13,291 nucleotides of DNA, taken from CAZGWJ01 sp964529445 (GTDB taxonomy: Bacteria > Oederibacteriota > Muellerivitia > Muellerivitales > Muellerivitaceae). The translations under genes and the position numbers were made by a program. The notes beneath the pieces are model-generated. The model was not told the origin of the DNA. It saw only the letters and a list, made by a program, of their open reading frames with translations, and made no database searches. This document shows positions 5,430 through 13,060 of the stretch, in pieces; the first letter of the stretch is position 1; every line of letters begins with the position of its first letter. Location: NCBI GenBank assembly GCA_964529445.1, contig CAZGWJ010000073.1:1-13291 (forward strand), given 5' to 3'.

Positions 5430-8042
5430 GTGGAAGAATCGCAGACCCGTCACTTTCCGAGGTGCCGCCTTCCATATCTTCTTTTCGCGACCATCGTTCT
5501 CGTTTGGTATCTGGTCTGCGTCCCGATTCATCCCCTGAAGACGATCCAATATCTTTCGGCCGGGTTCTCGCAAAGCCGATGGGACCCGTCCCTTTTCCTC
5601 AATATTGCCTCCGGACATCTGAAGGCCGCCTTGATGGCTTGGGGGTGGGTGGCGGTCCTCCTGGCGACCGGCGCGAGGGTCCTTCGCCTCTTCCAGGGGG
5701 AAACCGGGGAAGAGGACCCGGGTGACTGGTCCTGGGCTTTGGGTCTGGGTCTCCTTATTTGGGGGATCTTCTCGACGGGGTTGGCGATGAACGGTCTTCT
5801 CTCCGAGACCCTTTCGGTGGCGTTGATGGCCGCCGTCCTTGCGGCTTTCCTTCTTTCGGAAGGCAAGGGATTCCTGGCGCGGCCCTTCCGGCCCCTGAAG
5901 ATGGCGGGAGAATGGACGCTCGGTTGGCGACTCGGCGCCGGATCCTTCGCGTTCCTGGCGCTCGTCGGCTGGGCCTCCCCGGAGATGAGTTGGGATGCCA
6001 TGACCTACCAGTTGAGCCTGCCGAAGTTCTACCTCATTGAGCATGGGTTCTACCCCGTCGAGCGGATCCCTCCGGCCCATGCCCCTTCCCTGGGACAGAT
6101 GGTCCACGTCTGGGGGTTGGCTCTCGGGGACGACCGGGTGGCCAGGGCCGTCCATCTGGCCGCCTTTCTCGGGACGATGGTTGCTCTCTATTCGGCCGGG
6201 CGAGCCCTCTTCTCGCGACGCGCCGGCGGGTTAGCCGCTCTCCTCTACGGATGCACCCCCTTCCTCGTCACCCATGCCTATCGGGGTTACGTCGACCACT
6301 TCACCGCCCTGCTGGCGACCCTGGGCCTTTTGGGGCTGGTCCGACTCCAGACGGAGGAAACGACGGATGATTTCGGCGGCAGTACGCATTTTCTCTCCCT
6401 GATCGCACTCGGCGCGCTGGGTGCCTTCAAGTACACGGCCCCGATGTTCTGGGCAGCCGGTGTGATCTTGTTGTTAAGGGGATGGGTCATGCGCCGCTGG
6501 GGCGTGGGGAAGGTCATCGCGTTCCTGTCGATCTGCGCGTTGTTCAGCGTGCCCTGGCTCCTGAAGAATTTCCTCTACACGGGCGATCCCGTTTATCCCT
6601 ATCTGTCCAACTGGTTCTCGACCCGCGATTGGACCCTTTTCGACGCGAGGGCCTCGTCGCTCAAATTTCCGGTCGAGGGATGGCGCGGTCTCCTGCGGCT
6701 GCCGGGGGTCTTGTACGGTGTCTTCTTCAGCAATTACGGCGGGGCGCGTTACGAGGATGTCGGTCCCGTCCTGGTGCTGTCGATCCCGTTCCTGTTCCTG
6801 CTGTCCCGGCCGGCTTGGCGCGTCCTCTCGATTGTTCTCCTTCCGGGCGCGGTCATTCTCGGTTCCTGGCTCGTGACCAGCCACCAACTGCGCCTGGTCA
6901 TGCCTCTCTTGGGGATGGCGGCGCTGGCCGCAGGGGCGGCTTGGGACCGAGCGCTCACGGTTTGGGATCGGCCGAAACACGGCTTGGCAATGCTTCTCTC
7001 CCTTCTCGTTGGTTTGCAAGTCCTCTCGCTCCTCTGGGGCATGACACAGCAATCCAACCCCTTCCCGCATTTCGCGGGTATGGAATCGCGTGAAAGGTAT
7101 CTGGATGCGGTCCTGCGTCCGGAGGGATATCTGAAACAGGTTCGGGTTCTCGGGGAGGCGCTCCCGCGCGATGCCCGTGTGCTTTCCATCGGACTCTCCA
7201 ACCCTTACTACCTGGAACGGACCGGCCCGTACGATTTCGACCATGTCGAACCGGCGCTTGGGGTCTGGGCGCGTGGTGCGTCCGATGCGGATGAATTGTT
7301 CCGGCGCTTGCGGCGTAGGGGAATCACCCATATCGCCTACAACGCACCCGGCGCGATGGGCGCGGTCCTTCGGTCGCGGGAACTCGGCCTGGAAAGGTAC
7401 GCTTATACGGAAAGGGAACTGGCAGTCGTGGAAGACTTTTTCCTGCGCTATATGAGGCGCCTGCCTTGGTCCATTTCCTCCGGATTCACCGTCTACAAGG
7501 TTGGGCCGAGGCCCGGCTATTGCCCAATGCCACCTTACCTGCCCGGTACCGAGGGGGCCTACTTGGAAGCCATGAGGGAATTGGCGGGCGTTTCCGCTCT
7601 CGCGGATCTATCCACACGAATCTGGACGAGGGAAGACGGGTCCCGAGTTTCCGCCGGCGTCACCGGCCGGTTGCCGCGATTGGGCCTCGCCTGGTTCCAA
7701 GCCGCGATCGCGAAAGCGGGGCAGTCCGGCATCGAAGCGTTCGCGATGGGAAGACGCGGACTGGCCGTCAACGGCGACGAGGCCTCCTGGGAATTCCTCC
7801 AGGGTCATCACCTGTTGAAAAGGGGGTTGAGCCGCCGCGCGATACCACATCTTGAGGCGGCGCTTCACCTGGGACCCGAGAGGGCCGACGCGGCTTCCAA
7901 TCTTGCGGTCGCCTACTATAATGTGCGTCTCTTCGGCGAGGCGTTGGCAGCGATGGAGCACGCCGCGTCCCTGGAACCGTGGAATCCCGAGTATGCCGCC
8001 ATCGTCCGTCAATGGCAGGCGGTTCGTTCCCGGAGCAAGTGA
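5430..8042 (+). CDS. GT-C type polytopic membrane glycosyltransferase with C-terminal TPR
   Basis: The protein is 870 aa from the chosen GTG. I place the start at 5430 because GGGGGTGAGG (5414-5423) sits 6 nt upstream; an in-frame GTG at 5418 is an alternative. An ATG at 5373 lies at the front edge of the terminator hairpin and is unlikely. The first 540 residues hold many hydrophobic segments. The loop motif SWDAMTYQLSLPKFY (187-201) and NFLYTGDPVYPYL (380-392) are typical of bacterial GT39/PMT-like enzymes, which move sugars from lipid-linked donors on the outer face of the membrane. A soluble region of about 240 residues follows, and residues 788-850 show one to two TPR units (HHLLKRG...AIPHLEAALHLGP...SNLAVAYYN...AL). 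The TPR may bind a partner or the acceptor. Donor and acceptor are unknown. The next gene starts 7 nt after the stop, so the two are probably co-transcribed. Confidence 0.85.
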   Translation: MEESQTRHFPRCRLPYLLFATIVLVWYLVCVPIHPLKTIQYLSAGFSQSRWDPSLFLNIASGHLKAALMAWGWVAVLLATGARVLRLFQGETGEEDPGDWSWALGLGLLIWGIFSTGLAMNGLLSETLSVALMAAVLAAFLLSEGKGFLARPFRPLKMAGEWTLGWRLGAGSFAFLALVGWASPEMSWDAMTYQLSLPKFYLIEHGFYPVERIPPAHAPSLGQMVHVWGLALGDDRVARAVHLAAFLGTMVALYSAGRALFSRRAGGLAALLYGCTPFLVTHAYRGYVDHFTALLATLGLLGLVRLQTEETTDDFGGSTHFLSLIALGALGAFKYTAPMFWAAGVILLLRGWVMRRWGVGKVIAFLSICALFSVPWLLKNFLYTGDPVYPYLSNWFSTRDWTLFDARASSLKFPVEGWRGLLRLPGVLYGVFFSNYGGARYEDVGPVLVLSIPFLFLLSRPAWRVLSIVLLPGAVILGSWLVTSHQLRLVMPLLGMAALAAGAAWDRALTVWDRPKHGLAMLLSLLVGLQVLSLLWGMTQQSNPFPHFAGMESRERYLDAVLRPEGYLKQVRVLGEALPRDARVLSIGLSNPYYLERTGPYDFDHVEPALGVWARGASDADELFRRLRRRGITHIAYNAPGAMGAVLRSRELGLERYAYTERELAVVEDFFLRYMRRLPWSISSGFTVYKVGPRPGYCPMPPYLPGTEGAYLEAMRELAGVSALADLSTRIWTREDGSRVSAGVTGRLPRLGLAWFQAAIAKAGQSGIEAFAMGRRGLAVNGDEASWEFLQGHHLLKRGLSRRAIPHLEAALHLGPERADAASNLAVAYYNVRLFGEALAAMEHAASLEPWNPEYAAIVRQWQAVRSRSK

Positions 8043-8049
8043 GGTTCCT

Positions 8050-9198
8050 TTGGTCACGCGCGAGCAATTGGAATCGATCGAGGCCGAGACGCTGGCGCCC
8101 TACGCCTTCCGTTCCAGCGCCTCGAAGGGGAGGGTCCACCGCGAGGAGGAGCATTCCTATCGCACGGCCTTCCAGCGCGACCGGGACCGCATCATCCATT
8201 CCTCGGCCTTTCGACGTCTCGAGTACAAGACCCAGGTCTTCATCAATTTCGAGGGCGATTACTACCGGACCCGACTGACCCACACCATGGAGGTGGCGCA
8301 GATCGCGCGTTCCGTCGCGAGGGCGTTGGGCCTCAACCAGGACCTGGTGGAAGCCATCGCCCTGGCCCACGACCTGGGCCATCCCCCCTTCGGGCACAGC
8401 GGCGAGCGGGTGCTGGACGAGTTGATGGGTCGGGACGGCGGTTTTGAGCACAATCACCAGAGCTACCGGGTCGTCACACTCTTGGAGGACAAGTATCCCC
8501 GCTTCCGCGGCCTGAACCTCACCCACGAGGTTCTCGAAGGGCTCGACAAGCACCATGCGAGGGACGGGAAGAAGGGCGCGAAGGCTCGCCGCCAGCACAC
8601 GCTCGAGGCCCAGGTCGTGGACCTTTCCGACGAGATCGCCTATATCTCCCATGACATCGATGACGGCCTCACGGCGGGCTTGTTGAGCATGGACGGCCTC
8701 CTGACGGTGCCGCTCTTCCGGAACCTCTTTTCGAGGGCCCGCCAGAAGGGGCCCGACCTTTCGGGCGAGAAGATGAAATACCAGACGGTCCGGCTCGTGA
8801 TCGATCACCTCGTGAGCGACCTGCTGGAAGAGACGGAGTCCCGCATCCGGAAGCGCAAGGTCCGGACGGTGGCGGACGTCCAGTCCTCGCCGGAGCCGTT
8901 GGCAGCGTTCAGTCCGGGCGTCATGCGGGAGAAACAGGTCTTGCGGGACCATCTGTTCAAGAACATGTACCGCCATTACCGCGTTCAACGGGTCGAGGCC
9001 AAGACGCGCATGGTGCTGACCACCCTCTTCAAACTCTACGGGGAGAACCCGCGGCTTTTCCCCTCGGGATCCGACCCCCGCCCGTCCGTCCGGGGGGAAT
9101 CGCCCCGAAGGGCCATCGCCGACTACATCGCGGGCATGACCGACCGCTTCGCGATCGAGGAATACGAGAAGCTGACGGATCCTTCCGTCCGGGTTTGA
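8050..9198 (+). CDS. dgt: dGTPase-like HD-domain deoxynucleotide triphosphohydrolase
   Basis: The protein is 382 aa, near the length of the short dGTPase-like group rather than the longer E. coli Dgt. These enzymes remove triphosphate from dNTPs and so tune dNTP pools. The start is TTG at 8050, which gives the usual MVTREQLESIEAETLAPYA opening; GTGAGG (8039-8044) lies 5 nt upstream and overlaps the previous stop. A later TTG at 8068 is possible. The metal site is visible: H78 (RLTHT), H107-D108 (LAHDLGH) and D194 (DLSDEIAY). Also conserved are RTAFQRDRDRIIHSSAFRRLEYKTQV (38-63) and FGHSGE (114-119). Pairing with a membrane glycosyltransferase gene looks positional rather than functional. The family call is firm, the preferred dNTP is not. 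Confidence 0.93.
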   Translation: MVTREQLESIEAETLAPYAFRSSASKGRVHREEEHSYRTAFQRDRDRIIHSSAFRRLEYKTQVFINFEGDYYRTRLTHTMEVAQIARSVARALGLNQDLVEAIALAHDLGHPPFGHSGERVLDELMGRDGGFEHNHQSYRVVTLLEDKYPRFRGLNLTHEVLEGLDKHHARDGKKGAKARRQHTLEAQVVDLSDEIAYISHDIDDGLTAGLLSMDGLLTVPLFRNLFSRARQKGPDLSGEKMKYQTVRLVIDHLVSDLLEETESRIRKRKVRTVADVQSSPEPLAAFSPGVMREKQVLRDHLFKNMYRHYRVQRVEAKTRMVLTTLFKLYGENPRLFPSGSDPRPSVRGESPRRAIADYIAGMTDRFAIEEYEKLTDPSVRV

Positions 9199-9319
9199 AC
9201 CCGCCTTCGGCGGAGATGGAAGATAGAAAGGTGAAGGTAGAAATGGACGGCGATTACCACAAGCAGTGCTGAGGATGGGCGGTTGAGTCTGTGCCATTCA
9301 TCCGCCTACGGCGGGATCT

Positions 9320-9344
9320 CGTCACCAAAAGGACTTTGGTGACG
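9320..9344. repeat. Perfect 10-bp inverted repeat
   Basis: Arms 9320-9329 and 9335-9344 are separated by the 5-nt loop AGGAC. No T-run follows. Confidence 0.75.
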
Positions 9345-9383
9345 GACACCATTCGCACAATTCGCCCGCCTTTTGCGAGGTCT

Positions 9384-9407
9384 CGCCATCGTGAGTCCTC
9401 GATGGCG
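9384..9407. repeat. Perfect 8-bp inverted repeat with a competing outer stem
   Basis: CGCCATCG (9384-9391) pairs with CGATGGCG (9400-9407) around an 8-nt loop. The right arm overlaps GGCGGGC (9404-9410), which could instead pair with GCCCGCC (9364-9370). Confidence 0.65.
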
Positions 9408-9443
9408 GGCACTTTTCAAACCGAGGCCGTATCATCGCCTTTA

Positions 9444-9472
9444 TTGACAGCTTTTCACGGCACGGATACAAT
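9444..9472 (+). promoter_or_regulatory. Strong sigma70-type promoter of the arg operon
   Basis: TTGACA (9444-9449) and TACAAT (9467-9472) are separated by exactly 17 nt. Initiation is expected near 9479-9480, which is the first base of the terminator-like hairpin. No ArgR-box-like palindrome was noticed around it. Confidence 0.85.
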
Positions 9473-9478
9473 CATAGA

Positions 9479-9513
9479 GGTCCCTGGCGGTCCCGCCGCC
9501 GGGGGCCTTTTTT
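9479..9513 (+). terminator. Terminator-like hairpin at the 5' end of the arg transcript
   Basis: Bases 9479-9490 pair over 12 bp (including two G-U pairs) with 9496-9507 around the 5-nt loop TCCCG. Six T follow at 9508-9513, then ATTT. By structure this is a good intrinsic terminator. It lies between the promoter and the argD ribosome binding site, so it may be an attenuator, a 5' stabilising stem, or a terminator for read-through from dgt. Confidence 0.75.
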
Positions 9514-9542
9514 ATTTCCAGGCAACACGCGAGGAGCGAGTC

Positions 9543-10745
9543 ATGGATACCTCGGAAATCATCCAAGCCGGCGACGATTACCTGATGGGGACCTATCGCC
9601 GGCATAAGATCGCCCTGATGCGCGGCGAGGGAGTCCGACTCTACGATTCCGAGCGCAGGGTGTACCTGGATTTCTTCTCGGGTATCGCGGTCAACGCCCT
9701 GGGACAGGCCCATCCGGACGTGGTGAACGCCCTGGTGGAGCAGTTCAAGAAACTGTCCCACGTATCCAACTACTACTACAACGAGCCCAATGTCCGCCTG
9801 GGCAAGCTGCTTTGCGACATCTCCTTCGCCCAGAAGGCCTTTTTCTGCAACTCGGGAGCCGAGGCCAACGAGGCGGCCATCAAGCTGGCCCGCAAGTACC
9901 ACCGCCGCCGCAACGAGGATCGCTACGAGATCGTGTCGTTCTACCGTTCGTTCCACGGACGCACGCTGGGGGCCCTCTCGGCCACGGGCCAGATGAAGTT
10001 CCACGCGGGTTTCGAGCCCCTCCTCCCGGGTTTCCAGTTCGCCGACTTCAACAACATGGATTCCGTCCGGAAGCTCTGCGGCGAGAGGACGGCCGCCGTT
10101 TTGGTGGAATGCATCCAGGCGGAGGGCGGTGTATTCCCGGCCGACCCGTCCTTCATGCAGGAACTCCGCCGATTCACCCAGGAAAAGGGGATTCTCCTCA
10201 TCCTGGACGAGGTCCAGACCGGCCTCGGCCGCACGGGAAAGATGTGGGCCTACCAGCATTACGGGATCGAGCCGGACATCCTGACCAGCGCCAAGGCGCT
10301 CGGGGCGGGGCTTCCCATGGGAGCGATGCTGGCCACGAACCAGGCGGCCACCGGTTTCGCCCCGGGTGACCATGCCTCCACGTTCGGGGGCAACCCGGTG
10401 ATCTCGGCGGCGGCCGAGGCCGCCCTGAACGTCATCCTGCTCAAGGACCTGGTGAACCATGCCGCCCAGCAGGGCGACTATTTCCGCCAAGCCCTCCTTT
10501 CGCTCGCGAAGCAGCATTCCGATCTCATCGAGGACGTGAGGGGGATGGGCCTCATGCTGGGTGTGCAGTTCAAGCGTCCCGTGGAACCGTTCGTGATGGC
10601 CTGCGAGAGGAACGGCCTCCTGGCCGGCTCGGCCGGGGAGCATGTCCTGAGATTCCTGCCGCCCCTCCTCGTGACGGAAAAGGAGATCGAGCAGGCCGTC
10701 GATACGCTTGCGACCTCCATCGACGAAGTCCTGCGGAAGGGGTGA
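9543..10745 (+). CDS. argD: Acetylornithine aminotransferase
   Basis: The protein is 400 aa, the usual length. It is a cytoplasmic PLP enzyme that converts N-acetylglutamate semialdehyde and glutamate to N-acetylornithine and 2-oxoglutarate; many homologues also act in lysine synthesis. The ATG at 9543 is chosen because GAGGAG (9531-9536) lies 6 nt upstream; the longer upstream frame crosses the promoter and hairpin. Visible features are LDFFSGIAVNALGQAHP (42-58), the phosphate-binding FCNSGAEANE (101-110), FHGRTLG (137-143), LDEVQTGLGRTG (221-232) and the Schiff-base lysine K251 in TSAKALGAGLPMGAM. Related class III aminotransferases such as ornithine or GABA transaminases look similar, but placement before argF, argG and argH supports ArgD. 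Confidence 0.95.
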   Translation: MDTSEIIQAGDDYLMGTYRRHKIALMRGEGVRLYDSERRVYLDFFSGIAVNALGQAHPDVVNALVEQFKKLSHVSNYYYNEPNVRLGKLLCDISFAQKAFFCNSGAEANEAAIKLARKYHRRRNEDRYEIVSFYRSFHGRTLGALSATGQMKFHAGFEPLLPGFQFADFNNMDSVRKLCGERTAAVLVECIQAEGGVFPADPSFMQELRRFTQEKGILLILDEVQTGLGRTGKMWAYQHYGIEPDILTSAKALGAGLPMGAMLATNQAATGFAPGDHASTFGGNPVISAAAEAALNVILLKDLVNHAAQQGDYFRQALLSLAKQHSDLIEDVRGMGLMLGVQFKRPVEPFVMACERNGLLAGSAGEHVLRFLPPLLVTEKEIEQAVDTLATSIDEVLRKG

Positions 10746-10749
10746 CGCC

Positions 10750-11676
10750 ATGCCAAGGAAACGTACCAAGCGCGACCTGTTGACCCTCCTTGAATACACG
10801 CCGGGCGAGGTTTCTCGTCTCCTGCGGTTGGCGGCCGCGGTCAAGCGATCCCCGAAGCGCTGGGCGAAGGCATTGGCGGGAAAAACCCTCGCCATGATCT
10901 TCGACAAGAGCTCGACGAGGACGCGTGTTTCTTTCGAGACCGGCATGGTGCAACTGGGGGGGCATCCCCTATACCTGAGCGGGCAGGATATGCAGCTGGG
11001 CCGCGGGGAGACGGTGGCCGACACGGCGCGGGTGCTTTCCCGGTACGTGGACGGGATCATGATTCGCACCTACGAACATGCGCGAGTCGAGGTGTTGGCC
11101 CACGAGGCCTCCATTCCGGTCATCAACGGCCTGACGGACACCCATCATCCCTGCCAGGCCCTGGCGGACCTTCTCACCCTTCAGGAGCGTTTCGGGACCC
11201 TGAAGGGCCGTCGCATGGTCTATGTGGGCGACGGGAACAACGTGGCCCACAGCCTGCTCATCGCATGCGCCCTCACGGGGGTGCATCTCAAGGTGGTCTG
11301 CCCGAAGGGCTACGAGCCCGACCGGGGCATCTTCCGAGCCGCCCTGGGCGAGACCCGCTCCACGGGAAGCCGCCTAGAGATCCTTCATGCCGCCAAGGGG
11401 TCCGTGAAGGGCGCCGACGCGGTCTATACCGATACGTGGACAAGCATGGGCCAGGAGGCCGAGCGCACGAAACGGCTCCAGGATTTCCGGGGTTTCCGCG
11501 TGACGGGCGATCTGATGGCGGAATCGCCCTATGCCGTTTTCATGCATTGTCTGCCGGCCCACCGGGGCGAGGAAGTCTCCTCCGAGGTCATCGACGGGGA
11601 GCGGTCGGTGGTGTGGGACCAGGCGGAGAACCGCCTGCACGCCCAGAAAGCCGTGCTGTTGACATTGATGAAGTAG
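10750..11676 (+). CDS. argF: Ornithine carbamoyltransferase
   Basis: The protein is 308 aa, the usual length. It transfers the carbamoyl group of carbamoyl phosphate to ornithine, giving citrulline. The ATG at 10750 lies 4 nt after the argD stop, and GGAAGGGGTGA (10735-10745), overlapping the argD end, acts as ribosome binding site, so translation is probably coupled. Family motifs are the carbamoyl-phosphate loop STRTR (55-59), HPCQ (133-136), the ornithine-binding DTWTSMG (228-234) and HCLPAHRG (266-273). The SMG loop and HCLP separate it from aspartate and N-acetylornithine carbamoyltransferases. Whether it serves synthesis (argF) or breakdown (arcB) is decided by the neighbours, which are biosynthetic. 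Confidence 0.96.
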   Translation: MPRKRTKRDLLTLLEYTPGEVSRLLRLAAAVKRSPKRWAKALAGKTLAMIFDKSSTRTRVSFETGMVQLGGHPLYLSGQDMQLGRGETVADTARVLSRYVDGIMIRTYEHARVEVLAHEASIPVINGLTDTHHPCQALADLLTLQERFGTLKGRRMVYVGDGNNVAHSLLIACALTGVHLKVVCPKGYEPDRGIFRAALGETRSTGSRLEILHAAKGSVKGADAVYTDTWTSMGQEAERTKRLQDFRGFRVTGDLMAESPYAVFMHCLPAHRGEEVSSEVIDGERSVVWDQAENRLHAQKAVLLTLMK

Positions 11677-11773
11677 CGAATGTTGTGTGCCGTGGAATGA
11701 GGTGTTTTGCCTTAACTCCTCACTCCTCACTACTAACTCCTAACTTCTGTTTCGTTGGGACAAGAGGTCAACC
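11677..11773. other. argF-argG spacer with heptad array
   Basis: This 97-nt spacer has no promoter match that I trust. Six consecutive 7-nt units occupy 11712-11753, with a consensus near CTAACTC that decays towards the last unit (CTGTTTC). The ribosome binding site of argG, AAGAGG (11762-11767), follows. It is the longest gap within the arg gene run. Confidence 0.6.
11712..11753. repeat. Six degenerate heptad repeats (consensus CTAACTC)
   Basis: Units in order are TTAACTC, CTCACTC, CTCACTA, CTAACTC, CTAACTT and CTGTTTC, with no spacing between them. The reverse complement of the same unit (GTTAGGA) forms the array just after argG. Confidence 0.75.
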
Positions 11774-12985
11774 ATGGGACAGGTCCGAAAAGTCGTTCTG
11801 GCGTACTCCGGGGGGTTGGACACCTCCATCATCATCGCCTGGTTGAAGGAGAACTACGGTTGCGAGGTGGTAGCGCTCATCGGTGACGTGGGTCAGGGGG
11901 ATGCCGCGGCCGCGAAGAGGAAGGCCTTGAAAACCGGGGCCTGCAAGGCCGTGGTGGCCGATCTGCGCCGCGAGTTCCTCGAGGATTACTGCTTCAAGGC
12001 CCTGAGGGCCCAGGCCAAGTACGAGGGCTATTACCTGTTGGGCACCTCGTTGGCCCGACCGGCCATCGCCAAGGCGATGGTGGAGTGCGCCTTGAGGGAG
12101 AAGGCCGATGCCGTCGCGCACGGTGCCACCGGCAAGGGAAACGATCAGGTTCGCTTCGACCTCACCGTGATGGCGCTCGCGCCCCAGCTCCGCATCATCG
12201 CGCCCTGGCGCGAATGGGACATCCGTTCGCGGGAGGATGCCATGGAATACGCGGCCGCTCGCGGTATCCCGGTCCCGACGACGAGGAAAAGGCCCTATTC
12301 CATGGATGGGAATCTCTGGCACCTCTCCCACGAGGGCGGGGAGTTGGAGGACCCCTGGAACAAGCCGGATGAGCACGTCTTTCTCACCACGCGGGATCCC
12401 CGCAAGGCCCCGAAAAGGCCGCTAGATCTCATCGTGCATTTCGAGAAGGGCATTCCGAAGGGCTTGAACCACTGCAAACCCGGATCGGTCCGGATGGTGG
12501 AGTGCCTCAACAAGCTGGGGGGGGCCTACGGGATTGGACGCGTGGATATCGTGGAGAACCGTCTCGTGGGGATGAAGAGCCGCGGGGTGTATGAATCGCC
12601 TGCGGCCACGATCCTCTACGAGGCGCACCGCGCTCTGCAGGCCCTGACGGTGGAACGAGATACCCTGCACCTGGCCCAGACGCTTTCGCCCCGCTATGCG
12701 GAGCTGATCTATAATGGCCAATGGTTCTCGCCGGCTCGGGAGTCCGTCGAGGCGTTCTTCGCCGAGATGCAGAAGAACGTGACGGGTGACGTGCGCGTGA
12801 CGCTAACGCCGGGCATCGTGACCGCCACGGGAGCCCGATCGCCCCATTCTCTCTACCAGGAGGACCTCGCCACCTTCGGTGTGGATGCGGTCTACGACCA
12901 GAAGGATGCGAAGGGTTTTATTACGCTGTTCGGACTGCCGATGAAAGTGGCTGGCGCCGTGAAAAGACGCGCGAAGCGCAGTTAG
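11774..12985 (+). CDS. argG: Argininosuccinate synthase
   Basis: The protein is 403 aa, typical for the shorter argininosuccinate synthases. It joins citrulline and aspartate using ATP, giving argininosuccinate, AMP and pyrophosphate. The ATG at 11774 has AAGAGG 6 nt upstream (11762-11767), and the protein begins with the expected KVVLAYSGGLDTS P-loop-type ATP pyrophosphatase motif (residues 6-18). Other family motifs are YYLLGTSLARP (86-96), HGATGKGNDQVRF (116-128) and the strongly conserved NLWHLSHEGG segment. The stop codon TAG (12983-12985) lies inside the first unit of the following heptad hairpin, so terminating ribosomes would disturb that structure. Confidence 0.97.
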   Translation: MGQVRKVVLAYSGGLDTSIIIAWLKENYGCEVVALIGDVGQGDAAAAKRKALKTGACKAVVADLRREFLEDYCFKALRAQAKYEGYYLLGTSLARPAIAKAMVECALREKADAVAHGATGKGNDQVRFDLTVMALAPQLRIIAPWREWDIRSREDAMEYAAARGIPVPTTRKRPYSMDGNLWHLSHEGGELEDPWNKPDEHVFLTTRDPRKAPKRPLDLIVHFEKGIPKGLNHCKPGSVRMVECLNKLGGAYGIGRVDIVENRLVGMKSRGVYESPAATILYEAHRALQALTVERDTLHLAQTLSPRYAELIYNGQWFSPARESVEAFFAEMQKNVTGDVRVTLTPGIVTATGARSPHSLYQEDLATFGVDAVYDQKDAKGFITLFGLPMKVAGAVKRRAKRS

Positions 12986-13046
12986 GAGTTAGAAGTTAGG
13001 AGTTGGAGTCGACTGCGCACTTCGAACTTCTCACTTCGAACTCCTC
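12981..13046. repeat. Inverted heptad arrays forming a long imperfect hairpin
   Basis: The left side consists of GTTAGGA-type heptads from 12981 and the right side of ACTTCGA/ACTTCTC-type heptads to 13046. Bases 12984-13008 pair with 13021-13045 with only three mismatches (at 12991, 12997 and 13005) and two G-U pairs, around a 12-nt loop. It fills nearly the whole spacer between argG and argH. Confidence 0.8.
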
Positions 13047-13060
13047 GAAAGAGGCCAACC

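Larger units (their letters stand above)
9199..9443. other. Hairpin-rich intergenic region between dgt and the arg promoter
   Basis: No gene is supported. Two near-identical small palindromes have the form CCGCCTWCGGCGG (9201-9213 and 9302-9314). A perfect 10-bp inverted repeat follows, CGTCACCAAA (9320-9329) with TTTGGTGACG (9335-9344), and a perfect 8-bp one, CGCCATCG (9384-9391) with CGATGGCG (9400-9407). GCCCGCC (9364-9370) can pair with GGCGGGC (9404-9410) as an alternative. None has a convincing T-run, so no clear dgt terminator is seen. They look like dispersed palindromic repeat units. Confidence 0.6.

Noticed and set aside
9291..9542. 84-residue upstream extension of argD
   Set aside because: It crosses the promoter and hairpin, and the family N-terminus fits the ATG at 9543 with GAGGAG 6 nt before it.
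11712..11753. CRISPR-like array
   Set aside because: The units are 7 nt, tandem and without spacers, so this is not a CRISPR array.
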